A DNA stretch of 64,000 nt from Branchiostoma floridae (lineage: Eukaryota; Chordata; Leptocardii; Amphioxiformes; Branchiostomatidae), in assembly GCF_000003815.2 (NCBI RefSeq), contig NW_023365762.1, positions 268,490-332,489 of the forward strand, read 5' to 3'. Position 1 is the stretch's first letter. The number at the start of each line of letters is the position of its first letter. Below are positions 23,016 to 34,900 of the stretch, piece after piece. A model generated the notes under the pieces. The model made no database searches and was not told the origin of the DNA. It worked only from the letters and a program-made list of their open reading frames with translations. The translations under genes were made by a program, and so were the position numbers.

Positions 23016-23533
23016 TGCCTGTGGACTGTCATTGTTCTGAAATCTCTGAAATGATGAGAGCTGACCACGTGGTTTCTCTAGTTAGCTGGGTCCGCAACAA
23101 GGTTGAGAGGGTTCGTCAAATCAAAACAATCGCGCACGTCTGCTTTCGACACGTCACAGGCAATTACGGTACTGGCCAGTAGGACTGCCTATTCATCAAT
23201 CACGACTCGACACCTGCAGTTCTGTTAAAAGTTGATAAGGGGCGCTACTTCTCGGACCCAAACGTTGTTACCCTATACAGACAGTCAATAAGCTTCCCTT
23301 TCCAACAAGACTTACCGTTTATAAAACAATTGATAGATCAAGAGAGGGCTTGTATTTGCTGTAGTAGCTTGTTTAAGCACAAAGTACAAGGACAAGGAGA
23401 TTGGATTCGTTCCAAGAGCGCACCATTGTATACTCTTCTCAGCACATTTTTGTACTCGGTTCAAGGGCGACTAAGTATCAACTCAAGTGCCATTGGAATG
23501 CTTTGTGATATCATTACATATCTCTGTGAATAG
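23016..23533 (+). pseudogene. Exon-like open region with one in-frame stop, unknown product
   Basis: After a good polypyrimidine tract and acceptor (ttctcttgcag, ending 23015) one frame stays open for 54 codons, meets a single TAG at 23180-23182, then continues open for 116 codons to TAG at 23531-23533. The first part has a CHC and a charged RNKVERVRQIK segment; the second has a CICC cluster. I recognise no family. It could be the terminal exon of a decayed gene or transposon ORF, or a gene whose single stop is a sequencing error or polymorphism. No matching upstream exon was found. Confidence 0.4.
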
Positions 23534-24566
23534 AAGAGCATACAGACGTGTCTGTCTTGTTATCTCTGTCAGAAGGCGGTGGTAAATTTGGCACGGGTTT
23601 ACAGAGGTGGTGTTTAGGCGGGAAAAAACGGGGACGTGTCGTCTGCGAGGGTGACTGAATACCGAGAAATTCATCACACCAAACGTCCTGATCTCCAAAT
23701 ACGTCCAGACCTTTGGACAGTCGCTACATCAAAGAGGGACCACGCTTACAACTGTCGAAGGTTGGTGTAACTTTTATATTTTTAGCTGGATATTTTTATA
23801 TACCTGACCATGATCTAGTAGTTAGACTGCTCGTAAATTCATGTACTTTTATTATCATGTCCACATATTAGATCATGTATACTTACGATAAGGATTATAT
23901 TTGCATTGATCAGTGTGATATTTATGTTTTTTTAAGTTACGACGTTATCACGTTTGATAAGTTACTTCATTGAGACCAACATATGTGTCGTTGAAGACTG
24001 TTTTAAAATCGGATAGATATTTTATTTAACGAAAAATCCATATAGGAAAATACATGATAGGGAATCACTGCGTACGTATTTGGTAATCTGAGAATCCAGT
24101 CCTTCAAAAAAAGATAGTGCAATTCTGGTATACATATCTGAACTACATTTGTACCGTCGTCATCCTACACTGACCCTGTTTTGTAGAGAGAGAAAATTGG
24201 GAAATAGAAATAAGCTTGTGTTTTGGACTGTAAGTTGATAGATTGATAAATATTAATTTTGTCACATCAAGATTTTTCATCTTGACATTTGTAGTAACTG
24301 CATATTAGCCTCCACCAGGCCTTCCTATGGCGGTACGGGGATCTTAGAATTCGCCAAAAAATCGGGAAATTGGCCAGGGGAGTCAGTCGACGCTATGGTG
24401 TATATTTGCGCTCCTGCGCGGCCGACCAACTTCTCTGGTAGCAAAACTCCCCTGGCTAGTTATTCTCCCTGGAATAGCCAGCGTAGTCAGTCTGGTAGAG
24501 ACTAGTAACTATGGTGGACGTGAGACCCCTACTGTGTCAAGAACGTGCTACAGAAAGCATATTTTA
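23534..24566. other. AT-rich spacer without recognisable gene
   Basis: Includes a short inverted pair ggccaggggagt (about 24372) and actcccctggc (about 24446). No supported gene. Confidence 0.4.
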
Positions 24567-26213
24567 CCGTGGCCGATATCAACAATGTCCAACACACTTA
24601 CTTTTCTGCTCAAGACACTTACTCTTCTGCTCAACACACTTACTTTTCTGCTCAACACACTTACTTTTCTGCTCAAGACACTTACTTTTCTGCTCAAGAC
24701 ACTTACTTTTCTGCTCAACACACTTACTTTTCTGCTCAATACACTTACTTTTTTCTGCGGGAGACACTTACTTTTTTCTGCGCGAGCCACTTACTCTTCT
24801 GCGCGAGCCACTTACTCTTCTGTGCTGCACTTACTCTTCTGCGCTGCACTTACTTACTTTTCCTGTGGTGCGCACCCCTCCCTTTATCAATGGATGGTCC
24901 CTGAATCAGGCCAAAGATCACAAAGACCGCATAAAATGTAGTATTGACCGCATGTCAATCCTAAATTATCCTCCTTCGGATGACCCTATGAAATGACCCT
25001 TACCCTAGCGCGTTTTTGTGGATTCAATTTAATTCTTTTTGGTCTTTAGTATAGCATTTTGACAATGCAGATCGATAACGACAAGTCTCGATTTGATCAT
25101 CACAACATCGCGTTTTGTTGCCATCACAACGTATTGTCAACTTTGAAAACATTCAGTTGAATGGTGGGTGGGCGTCTCTGACTTAGTCAATTTATTTGTT
25201 ACTTAGTACACCCCTACCCCTTTGGAGACCCTACTACTGAAGTATGTGGATTTGGTCACAAGAAATACCCGCTTCTGATTAACAATTAGATCCTGGGAGT
25301 GGCCTGACTATGTGGATTTGGTACTGCTCCGCCCACCTAGTACTAGTAGTAGGGTCTCCAAAGGGGTAGGGGTGTACTAAGTAACAAGTCCACTCCGTCC
25401 AAAGTTAGTCCGGATCCGGGTAGTAAAATTCAGTGCTCCCACCAAAACATTACGTGCGGCAACTTGGCTATTTATTACTAAACAGACGCCGAATTCTGGA
25501 CAGAGGAGCTACCAAGGCCTACCTGCCTTCTTACTCCTATCTACAGAGGAGTTAATAGCCTCTGCCTGGTTTAGGTAAACCCTGGTAAATAAAAGTTTAA
25601 AGCTGCGCGCCAGAAACGCGCGCAGAATTTGTTTTCAAAGTTGACAATACGTTGTGATGGCAACAAAACGCGATGTTGTGATGATCAAATCGAGACTTGT
25701 CGTTATCGATCTGCATTGTCAAAATGCTATACTAAAGACCAAAAAGAATTAAATTGAATCCACAAAAAACGCGCTAGGGTAAGGGTCATTTCATAGGGTC
25801 ATCCGAAGGAGAATAATTTAGGATTGACATGCGGTCAATACTACATTTTATGCGGTCTTTGTGACCTTTGGCCTGATTCAGGGACCACCCATTGATAAAG
25901 GGAGGGGTGCGCACCACAGGAAAAGTAAGTAAGTGCAGCGCAGAAGAGTAAGTGCAGCGCAGAAGAGTAAGTGGCTCGCGCAGAAGAGTAAGTGGCTCGC
26001 GCAGAAAAAAGTAAGTGTCTCACGCAGAAAAAAGTAAGTGTGTTGAGCAGAAAAGTAAGTGTGTTGAGCAGAAAAGTAAGTGTGTTGAGCAGAAAAGTAA
26101 GTGTGTTGAGCAGAAAAGTAAGTGTGTTGAGCAGAAAAGTAAGTGTGTTGAGCAGAAGAGTAAGTGTCTTGAGCAGAAAAGTAAGTGTGTTGCACATTGT
26201 TGATATCGGCCAC
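24567..26213. repeat. 1.65-kb hairpin: two inverted arms of about 585 bp, each with a 21-bp minisatellite
   Basis: The left arm (24567-25151) and right arm (25633-26213) are reverse complements with only scattered substitutions. They run from accgtggccgatatcaacaa through the minisatellite, the unique block around gaccgcataaaatgtagta, to gacaatgcagatcgataacg and caacgtattgtcaactttga. Each arm has about eight units of acacttacttttctgctcaa. The 480-bp loop holds a second inverted pair (about 25197-25238 and 25346-25387, cacccctacccctttggaga). The long frames across it are read through the stop-free 21-bp unit in several frames on both strands and are not credible genes. Confidence 0.9.
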
Positions 26214-26514
26214 GGTAATATTTTAGGGCGGCAGCGGCAGCATGCCCTTAAATGTCTTTGACCTATCAATAAAGTATCATGTTTCAAGGATAACTATGAC
26301 ATGCTACTGGTGATAAGATGGTTTACTGTCCGTGTATGTAACTCTCCAAGCTTCAAATGTGCTAAAACACCATTGGCCACTTAGTGGCAACCTGGATGAT
26401 GTGCAATATGATAACTTAGTTCTTAGGTCTTCTTAGATGCAATACAAACTTCGTTTCCACACCGACACTACACAGAATACAGAATACGATGAACGTTCAT
26501 TGAGACATACTAGA

Positions 26515-27600
26515 AAATCATTGGAAATAATTGAAAGGCCTTTTTGATCATTAAAGGACATTGGAGATCATCACAGGATCTTGGAGATCAGTAAAAGATC
26601 TTGGAGATCATTAAAAGATTTTGAGGATCGTTGAAGCACCTTGGGGATCATTGAAAGACCTTGGAGACCATTAAAAGATTTTGAGGATTGTTGTAAGCTT
26701 TGGAGATCATTAACAGATCTTGACGATCATTGAAAGATCTTGAACATAATCTTTAAAGATGGCTCATTGACATATCATTGACAGCTCGCTCAATGATACA
26801 TCATTGGCAGATCGCTCATTGACAGATCATTGACAGACCATTGATAGATCTATCATGGACAGATCACTGAAAGATTGCTCATCGATAGACCATTGAAAGA
26901 CCGCTCATCGATAGACCATTGAAAGACCGCTCATTGACAGATTATTGAAAGAATCACACATGACAGATTGCTCTATGACAGATCATTGACAGATCGCTCA
27001 TTGACTCATCATTGACAGATCTCTAATGGACAAACCTTTGAAAGATCGCTCATTGACCAACCTATTGAAAGTTCTCTCATTGACAAACGTTTAAAAGATC
27101 GCTCATTGACAAAACATTGAAAGATCTCTCATTGACAGACCATTAGCAGACCATTGACAAATCATTGAAAGATCTCTCATTGGCAGAACATTGGCAAATC
27201 TTTGAAAGATCTCTCATTGACAGACCATTAGCAGACTATTGGCAAATCTTTGAAAGATCTCTCATTGACAGACCATTAGCAGACCATTGACAAATCATTG
27301 AAAGATCTCTCATTGACAGACCATTGACAAACCTCTCATTGACAGATCATTGACAAACCTCTCATTGACAGACCATTGACAAACCTCTCATTGACAGATC
27401 ATTGACAAACCTCTCATTGACAGACCATTGACAAGTCTCTCATTGACAGAGACCATTTAAAGTTCTCTTATTGACAAACCATTGAAAGATTTCTCATTTA
27501 CAGACCTTTGAAAAATCTCTCATTGATGGAACATTAAAAAAATCGCTGTGACAGGTCACTGAAAGGTGGCTTAAAGATAATTGAAAGACATTAAAGATCA
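26515..27600. repeat. 1.1-kb degenerate minisatellite (attgacaga / gatcattgaaa units)
   Basis: Every 24 to 30 bases a variant of gatcattgaaagatc or ctcattgacagaccattgac recurs. Between 27300 and 27450 the unit is a clean 26-mer; towards 26520 it grades into ttggagatcattaaaagatc. There is no gene, and the array changes unit type gradually from one end to the other. Confidence 0.85.
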
Positions 27601-28944
27601 ATCATGATTGACATCTTTAAAAACTTGGCCATTTCGGCGGGATCACCAATATTGGCACAGTCCTCTTACCATGCGTCATGTACCCTTCCTGCCCTTTTGC
27701 CCCCTAACTACTTCATGTCGTTTGGCACAAATGGCGGACTTTGCAATAGTTTAAAAATTAACAACTATCACACACCCAAGTCAATATTTTACTTTGTACA
27801 GCGTATCTATGACATTTGCTCAAAGCCTTATACGTCGTTAAGTTCTTTCTTTATCCTCAGAATTTTTTTCAACTGTTCTATCTATCTGTTAAATATCCAC
27901 TTCAAAAACGTTCATAATTTGGCATAAATTACTTTTATCTTTAAAAAGTATCTCTTAAGTACACACATTTTTGGTCAGATGGTCATACGTTGGACAAGAC
28001 CATTTTGGGGGAACCTGTTTTCTTTTAAAAATTTCTTACTGCTTCTTACCTTATATGATTCTGACATGTAGAATATTTTGTAGAAATAAGATATAACACA
28101 AGCGTGATGTAAGAATTGAGATACTCGAATGAAATCTTAAACCTGCGTTGCGAATAACGGTCCTACCTCCATCCATTTTTATTGGTCTGTTTAAACAACA
28201 CGTGACAGGTGTAAAGTTAATAATCCGTGAATGCGTCTATTGTGTGAGTCACAATCGCCACATCTCTCCACCTTACAGCTCCTGGCAAGACTACCTCCGC
28301 TCACGCTGTGTGGTCCGAGACAACCTCTACTCAAGACCCCGAGAATCTTGTGGACAGTTGTCGCTCCAACTCACGTTCGTGAACTTCAGGGGCAGTTCAT
28401 TCAAGTTCAAGAATCGTTTTCTTTGTTGTCTTTGGACTGTCTTTAGAAAGTCTGCTGCTTCGCGCCTCTTGACAACGCCTCTGGCCCGCCCTAAAAATCC
28501 GAGCCCACGTGATCTTCAGTTCATCATTAGCTAACAGGTGTGTTGAAGTCCATCTTTTGTTTAAGACACAAGCAACATCCACATCAGCAACAAATCTCAG
28601 AAGACTTCTTCAACATTCTGACTACGTATTCTGCTATATTTTGCATTTCTAAGCTACCAACGACCTTGGTAACTCTACTGTGCATACAGGTGGCTTTCAA
28701 TCGAACTTTGACTTCTAAATACGTGACCACGCCGTACCTGAACCTGTATACAGTAGTCTCGGCGCCTTTGAGAACACCTTTCTTATGTACAGGGGACCAC
28801 TTTATAGACACAAAACTGTTTACACACCACTTTGTTCAAGTACTCGTTCAAGACTGCTGAATAGACACGTATATATCTTCATTAAACTAATTGTTTACCT
28901 TTCCTGTTGATATATAAGCGTAGACTCGGAACACGAGAGGACCA
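27601..28944. other. Upstream flank of gene B
   Basis: Probably contains the promoter and any 5' UTR exon of gene B, but none can be placed. Open frames at 27604-27927, 28148-28534 and 28540-28860 have no recognised domain, and opposite-strand frames overlap them. tatataag occurs at 28911, only 34 bp before the ATG. Confidence 0.4.
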
Positions 28945-31900
28945 ATGCAGCTGAACAACCAACCAAAGATGGAGACCTCCAACGGGTCCGTTCCTGTTGA
29001 GGGGAAGCGAGCGGAAGACGGCGAGATCCCGACAGCCAAAGTCGATAACGTAGAGATGACCACATTGGCTGATGGAAAGGCCGTTGCAGACATGGAGGAG
29101 GGAAAGATGGCCAATCACGTGGACGAAGACAAGAAGGGTACGTTGGAGGATGAAGAGGAAGAGGAAGGAAGAATGGCGTGGGATAATAAGTACCAGTATC
29201 TCCTGTCACAGATCGGCTTCGCTGTTGGTCTGGGGAACGTGTGGAGGTTCCCATACCTGTGTCAACGTAACGGAGGCGGTGAGTTCCTCTTCTCCATACG
29301 TTTTTAATGCTACAAATGGTCATGGAAACCATATTTTCAAGATTAACTCGTTTCCATTGTGCCAGCTGATACTACATATTATACAGTATGAAGGTATAAA
29401 CTTTGATTGGTCATGAGAAAAATTACAAAGTTCTGTTTGTGAGAGAGAGAGATAGAGTGTGGGTTATTTTTTATGATAATGATAATAACAATAATAGTTT
29501 TTAAATTTGTACCGGATAAGTTCATGCTGATCTCAAGGAAGCAGACTGAAACAGTTAACGTAAAAAGGTAAAGTATAAAATGTAGATCTAGATGCATCTG
29601 ATGTTTTTGCGTACATTATTGTGGGCTTGACTTCTTCTTCTTTTTATCATCATAATGCAATAATCTTCAGGTAATGTTTTTGTATGTCTTTCATCAAGTG
29701 GACTACGAAGAGGAAATATGGGTCAAAGAACGTTGTCGTCTATACCATAGTTGTTAGTACTTCCTAGTGCCTTCCCCACTTTGGGCGATTGGGAGTGCAT
29801 TCAGTCTCTTTGTAGCATATGTCTCCAAGTTAGTTTGGGTCTTCCTTGCTTTCTTTTTACTTTGTCGGGTTGCCCATTTTAGTATGCATCCAGGCAGGAC
29901 ATGCCCCTTGCACTTTACTCGCATCTCTGTGACAGTGGTGCTAAGATGTATTTCCTAATTTGAAAAAAAAGGACCCTGCCGGGCAGTTCAAGGACTTTAT
30001 TTTTTGGTACTTTCGGGGTGACACCTAGGTGGCCCCGTGGGACATCTTGCGTCTCCCGGGGTATTGTAGGGCCCGGTCGGACCCCGGGATGTATTTAAGT
30101 CGGTCTTAAAATGATCCCGGGACCCGGTAACAAATATACACCGTGACCTACCCGTGGGGAACACCGAGGTGTACACCCGATATCCGTCAGCACATCGGGA
30201 CAAATTTGTGGCTTCGGAGCCCGGCCGGGACTACATCCCTGACGGGCACCGGTGCAATGGGGACCTAAGCCTTAAGGTGCAGTCTCACTGCACCTTTGTG
30301 TCAAGCTTGCGTCACTGCGGGGTTCGTTCACTGCGTCACTGTTTTGTTATTTTCTCCAATTTTTTATTCTATAATTTAGATATTGATACGTAAAACCATG
30401 ACTTAGAAGACGACAAAATACACAAAAAGTAAGAGAATTTGTCCCTGAAAATCTTTCGAACCCCGCTGTAACGCAAGCGTAACGCAAGTGCAGTAAGAGT
30501 TCACCTTTAGCAGTTTTGTCCTGTTCCTTTTGTCAAAGTGTGTCAAAGTATGTACAGAATGAATCTAGAAGTCAAGTACATAGTGTTGCCCTTGACCTAA
30601 ACAGTTCCATCCGGTGCACCTGTGTCCATAAACGTGGAAATGATTGACAGCTCAGACAGACAGCTAACACCTGCAGACGGACAACACTTCATTTCAGAAA
30701 CACGCGACTGATTTATTACTACTAATGACTACTGTTCTGGTGGCACAGTGGTCAATTCTTCTACTTGATCTTGATTGACATGTGAAACGGACGTTCTAAG
30801 TAGACTGAAGGACACATTGTGCAAAATCACCGGTTGGGATCTAGGCTAAGACGAAGACTAGTGTATGTAGTTTTCCACCATCTCCGTGGCTTGAATCTGC
30901 TTATTTACGAACATAGCAGATCCGAACTGCTAATAAACTACAAATTTGATAAACCGAATGTAAAAAAACCAAACTCCGCAATAGGTAAGTAACCTGGTAC
31001 ATGTAGGTGTTTTTTTCTTTCAATAGTAACGTCCAGAATGTGCTTTTCCCAAAGTGGGAACTTCGACTACAGTGAATTTTAATTTTTTTTAAAGATACTT
31101 CATACTGGATGTAATACTTAATCATGTGCCAACTATCGTGGTCTGTCTACAAAGATAACCATTTGTGGTAAAATTCATCCTTAATCTGTATCAACCCAAA
31201 TTTTCCTGTACATCAAACGCCGGTGTTCTCAACAAAGAGCAAGAGATCTCACTGACACTTGTATATGTCCAGTCTAAACGAGTTTTGCTCAGTGAAACGT
31301 CTGGCCGTTTCCAAAATCATATGTATCCAGTTGCTTGAGTAACTGATTTTTGGCGTATCATATTACCTGGATGTCTAACCTTCATCGACGTATCATTGGC
31401 TACTGGACATGGATGAGATAATGGTTGCCCTTTTGTTTGTTTTAAGACATCAGGTGAGCTCACTTGTCATGTTGAGGATGTCAGCTATTGCGTTATCTAA
31501 GGGCGTACTGAGATAACATTGTGTCGTTCACAAATTTACCTGAGGGCTGATAAAACAAAATACACGTCAGAATCTGCATAGAGAGCCATCCCTTGACATT
31601 GTGAAGATCTACAAGTGGTGGCAATAGAAATGGGGTCGTGTGGCACAATCGGCAGGGTGTTCGATTCATAGCCCTGGGGTTCTGGGTTCAAATCCGTTGA
31701 AGTGCCACCGATCTTGTTCCCTTGGGAAAGGCACTTTACTCAGGACTTTCCTCACCTCACACCTAATGAGTACCTAGCTAGTTAGAGCCGTCCCTCGGAT
31801 AGGACGTTAAATGGAGGTCCATTGTTTGAGGAGAGACACATCTAGAGCACGTATAAGAACTCGCCACACTTATCGAAAAGAGTAGGAGTCCTTCCCAGTG

Positions 31901-34900
31901 TGAGTGGATCAAATGAATCTATCCGGATATGCAGCTTGTACTGTTCAGTACGAACCTGGTGTGTTATGCCATAAGGCGGTTTTCCGGTTATGGAAGAGAA
32001 AAAAAAATAGACAGACCTGCTACTGCTGTACTATCGTTGTCATCATCTACATTTTGAATCAGTTAAGTCGCTTTTCAGCGATCCTAGCATTCAGAATTCA
32101 GCTCAAAATATTTTTGTATGTTTTTAAAAAGGTTAGAGTCGTCAGGATTTTGCTTTTGTTAGGGTTGGTCAAGTATAACCGAAAACAACAACACATTTTC
32201 CCCCAAGATCTTACAATTTTAGCCCGAAAAGGGACATTCAGATCGCACATTGGGTTCCTTTTCAGGTTTACAAAATTCAACGACGACGTATACGTGTGTG
32301 TCACTTCATACAAGATTTCCACCCCCCCTCCCACAATATTTGCTCCAAGAGTAAAAGGATCGTTAAGAAAATGTTCGGAAATTTCCATTACGTTTAAAAT
32401 TAAACGATGACGCAGTTCTATGTGCATGACTACAAACGAGCGTCCCACCCCCTTCCTACAATATTTGTTTAAAGAGTACAAAGACCACGTGTTAACAAAC
32501 CTGTCGGAAATTTCCACTGCCACCTGTGTTGAGACATGTGGTTGATCATTGACTAACTAAAGATCCTATTTGTTCTATAGTTCATTTATTCGGCTCAATC
32601 TTTGTGAGGTCTTATGGGGTAACAAAAGGGGGTTTCCTTTTGGCCCATAGCCCATAGGTCCTGGGTTCAAATCCGTTAATATGCCACCAATCTTGGGAAA
32701 AGCACTTAAAGTGACCCTTGTGATTTAGCCCCGCCTATTGTAAGCTCCTCACAGTTCAGCCCCTGGCTGCCAAGAGAGAGTAGTCGACCGACCCAATAAA
32801 AATGACAATAAAACATCAGGCACATGTCTTGCCCTATATTACTTTCTAGTGGCTATACTTTAAGTCTGTGTTAATTTGCCTACTTCTTGACATACTTTTG
32901 AAGTACCATTATATATACTGCTAGCCTTTGAAGCATACGTACATTGCTGCAATAAATAGAGTATAAAAGACCTGTTTCTTCCAGGTCACTTCAGTGTCAC
33001 TGACGAGGGATAGTGGATTCTATCCGAAATGTCTGACCGTTTCCGAAACCATATCCAGTTGCTTGAGTATTAACTATTTTCTGGCGTATCTTATTACCTG
33101 GATGTCTAACCTACATCGACGTATTTATCAATATTAATAACAGTTAATGATTGTATAACTATAATTCTAAAATATTAGAAATATCGTTGTAAAACCCGCA
33201 CGTACGGTGTCTTGGAATGGAATCTCTAGCAGAATAGCATTTAGACAAGGGTAGATCATGCCATAGTACAAATTGTGTACCAAGGGCCGAGCCAACGTAA
33301 CGGGTCATTGGTTTATTTAGGGGGCGTGTTCTTTGTGTTGTCGAGGGCAATTAACTCCGTAAATTGTTTTTGCTGAGGCGGTAGGTATAACCACCATAAA
33401 TAATGTGAATTCAACAAGCAGCTGCCCCCTAAATCTTTCAAATGGTGCCTTTGGTGGCGTCGCCTGTGGCGTAACTGATAGAGCATTCGGCTCTGAATCT
33501 AAAGGTCCCGAGTTCGATACCCGCCATGCCCCCGACGTTGTGCCCTTGAGAAAGGCACTTTACACAACCTTTAATTTTCTCACTTCACTCAGGTGTAAGA
33601 ATTGGTACCTGACTTCAGTCGGGGAGGTAAAAGAAGGGATTACCTTTACCTTGTGTCTGTACCGTGTATGTGGCACTGTTGATTTAAGTTACCAAATTGA
33701 ATGCAGTGCCACATTGTCCTTGCCTGTCGAAAAGACACACAAATAGAAAAAAATTCCTTCAAATGATTTCAACTACCGTGACCAGCCTTTTGTGTTGGGC
33801 GTTTGTGTTTTTTCAACAGACCATGTGTGCGCTGTCAGACGAATTCTGGTTTTTCTTTGTTCTACGTTTGAGGCGTAATATAAATATAGAATTGCTGTTT
33901 CTGCAGTTATTCAATTTAGTCGGAATATAAACATAGAAATGCTGTTTCTGAAGTTATTCAAATGAGTTGAAGTCAGCAATAATATTATACCCATCTGTAT
34001 ATTATGTCATTACATGGTATTTAGAATACAGGGAAAAAGGAAACGCAATTAGTTATTTTTCGTCGAACATTTGACCTTATTGCAAAGGTTCCAAATGTAT
34101 ATAACGCAGCCTAGTGCATCTTTATTCGCGGGGTAACCTATATCCGTTGTAAAAAAAGCGTATTTACGAATATCTAGATGACGGGCTGAATTGAAATGGA
34201 CAAATTGAAATGTTTTCGAAATATCCGAATAAAAGTGAATTAGAGTTACACATAGATCTATCGTAGGTTTGAAATATACGAATGTCTGAAGTTTCTTTAG
34301 TCGTACGAAATATGGCATTACCTATTTTCTTACATCAAATACTTTAAAAAAATATTCTAACAAATAGAACTTATTTTCTTTTTTGGCATGTTGCATCTTT
34401 CTAGTAGTTAACGTTTTTTTCTTTTTACAAAATTTTGGGACTTTCTAATGTTCATACATCATGTCCGTTATATCCATAGCTATTCACGCTCGTTATGCAG
34501 TAAATATACGAGTCTAATTACCATAATAAAATGTGATAAAGTGGTTCTATCTCTAGTGTCCTTGACAGTATCATGTTTGTGCCGCTTCGAAGTGTTTTTG
34601 TCCCCAAGTTGTCAACAATTTCGTCCACATTTGTACACAAAATTTGCATTCTATTTTTTACCTGCTTGATTAGAGCTGACATTTGTACTTAGAAACTGTT
34701 GACTTCGGTAAACGTTTTAGTTAAAAATTAAACAGACGAGTGGGAATGGTAACTTTCCATGACGCCACAGTGGCGCAGTACATGTTGGCGATTCACTCGT
34801 TATGGAAGGATTTTATATTTTTTTTTTCTATCGCACATATATACCCGAGTTCTATAGCCCCTACCTTTAAATTTGTCAACAAATTATGTATAGATACATA

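Noticed and set aside
24511-24996. Long repetitive open frames (FCSTHLL / LLNTLTF / AEKSKC types) here and at 25841-26287
   Set aside because: The 21-bp repeat unit has no stop in several frames on both strands, so several frames stay open at once. This is expected of the repeat and not evidence for a protein.
28148-28534. 128-codon frame upstream of gene B
   Set aside because: It lacks an ATG at the listed start (ttg), has no recognised domain and overlaps frames on the other strand.
28911-28919. tatataag as a TATA box for gene B
   Set aside because: It lies just 34 bp before the ATG, which would leave almost no 5' UTR. AT-rich sequence gives many such matches.
33462-33535. Possible tRNA gene with A and B boxes
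   Set aside because: It is followed by the SINE core and shared with other SINE copies in the window; the cloverleaf is imperfect.
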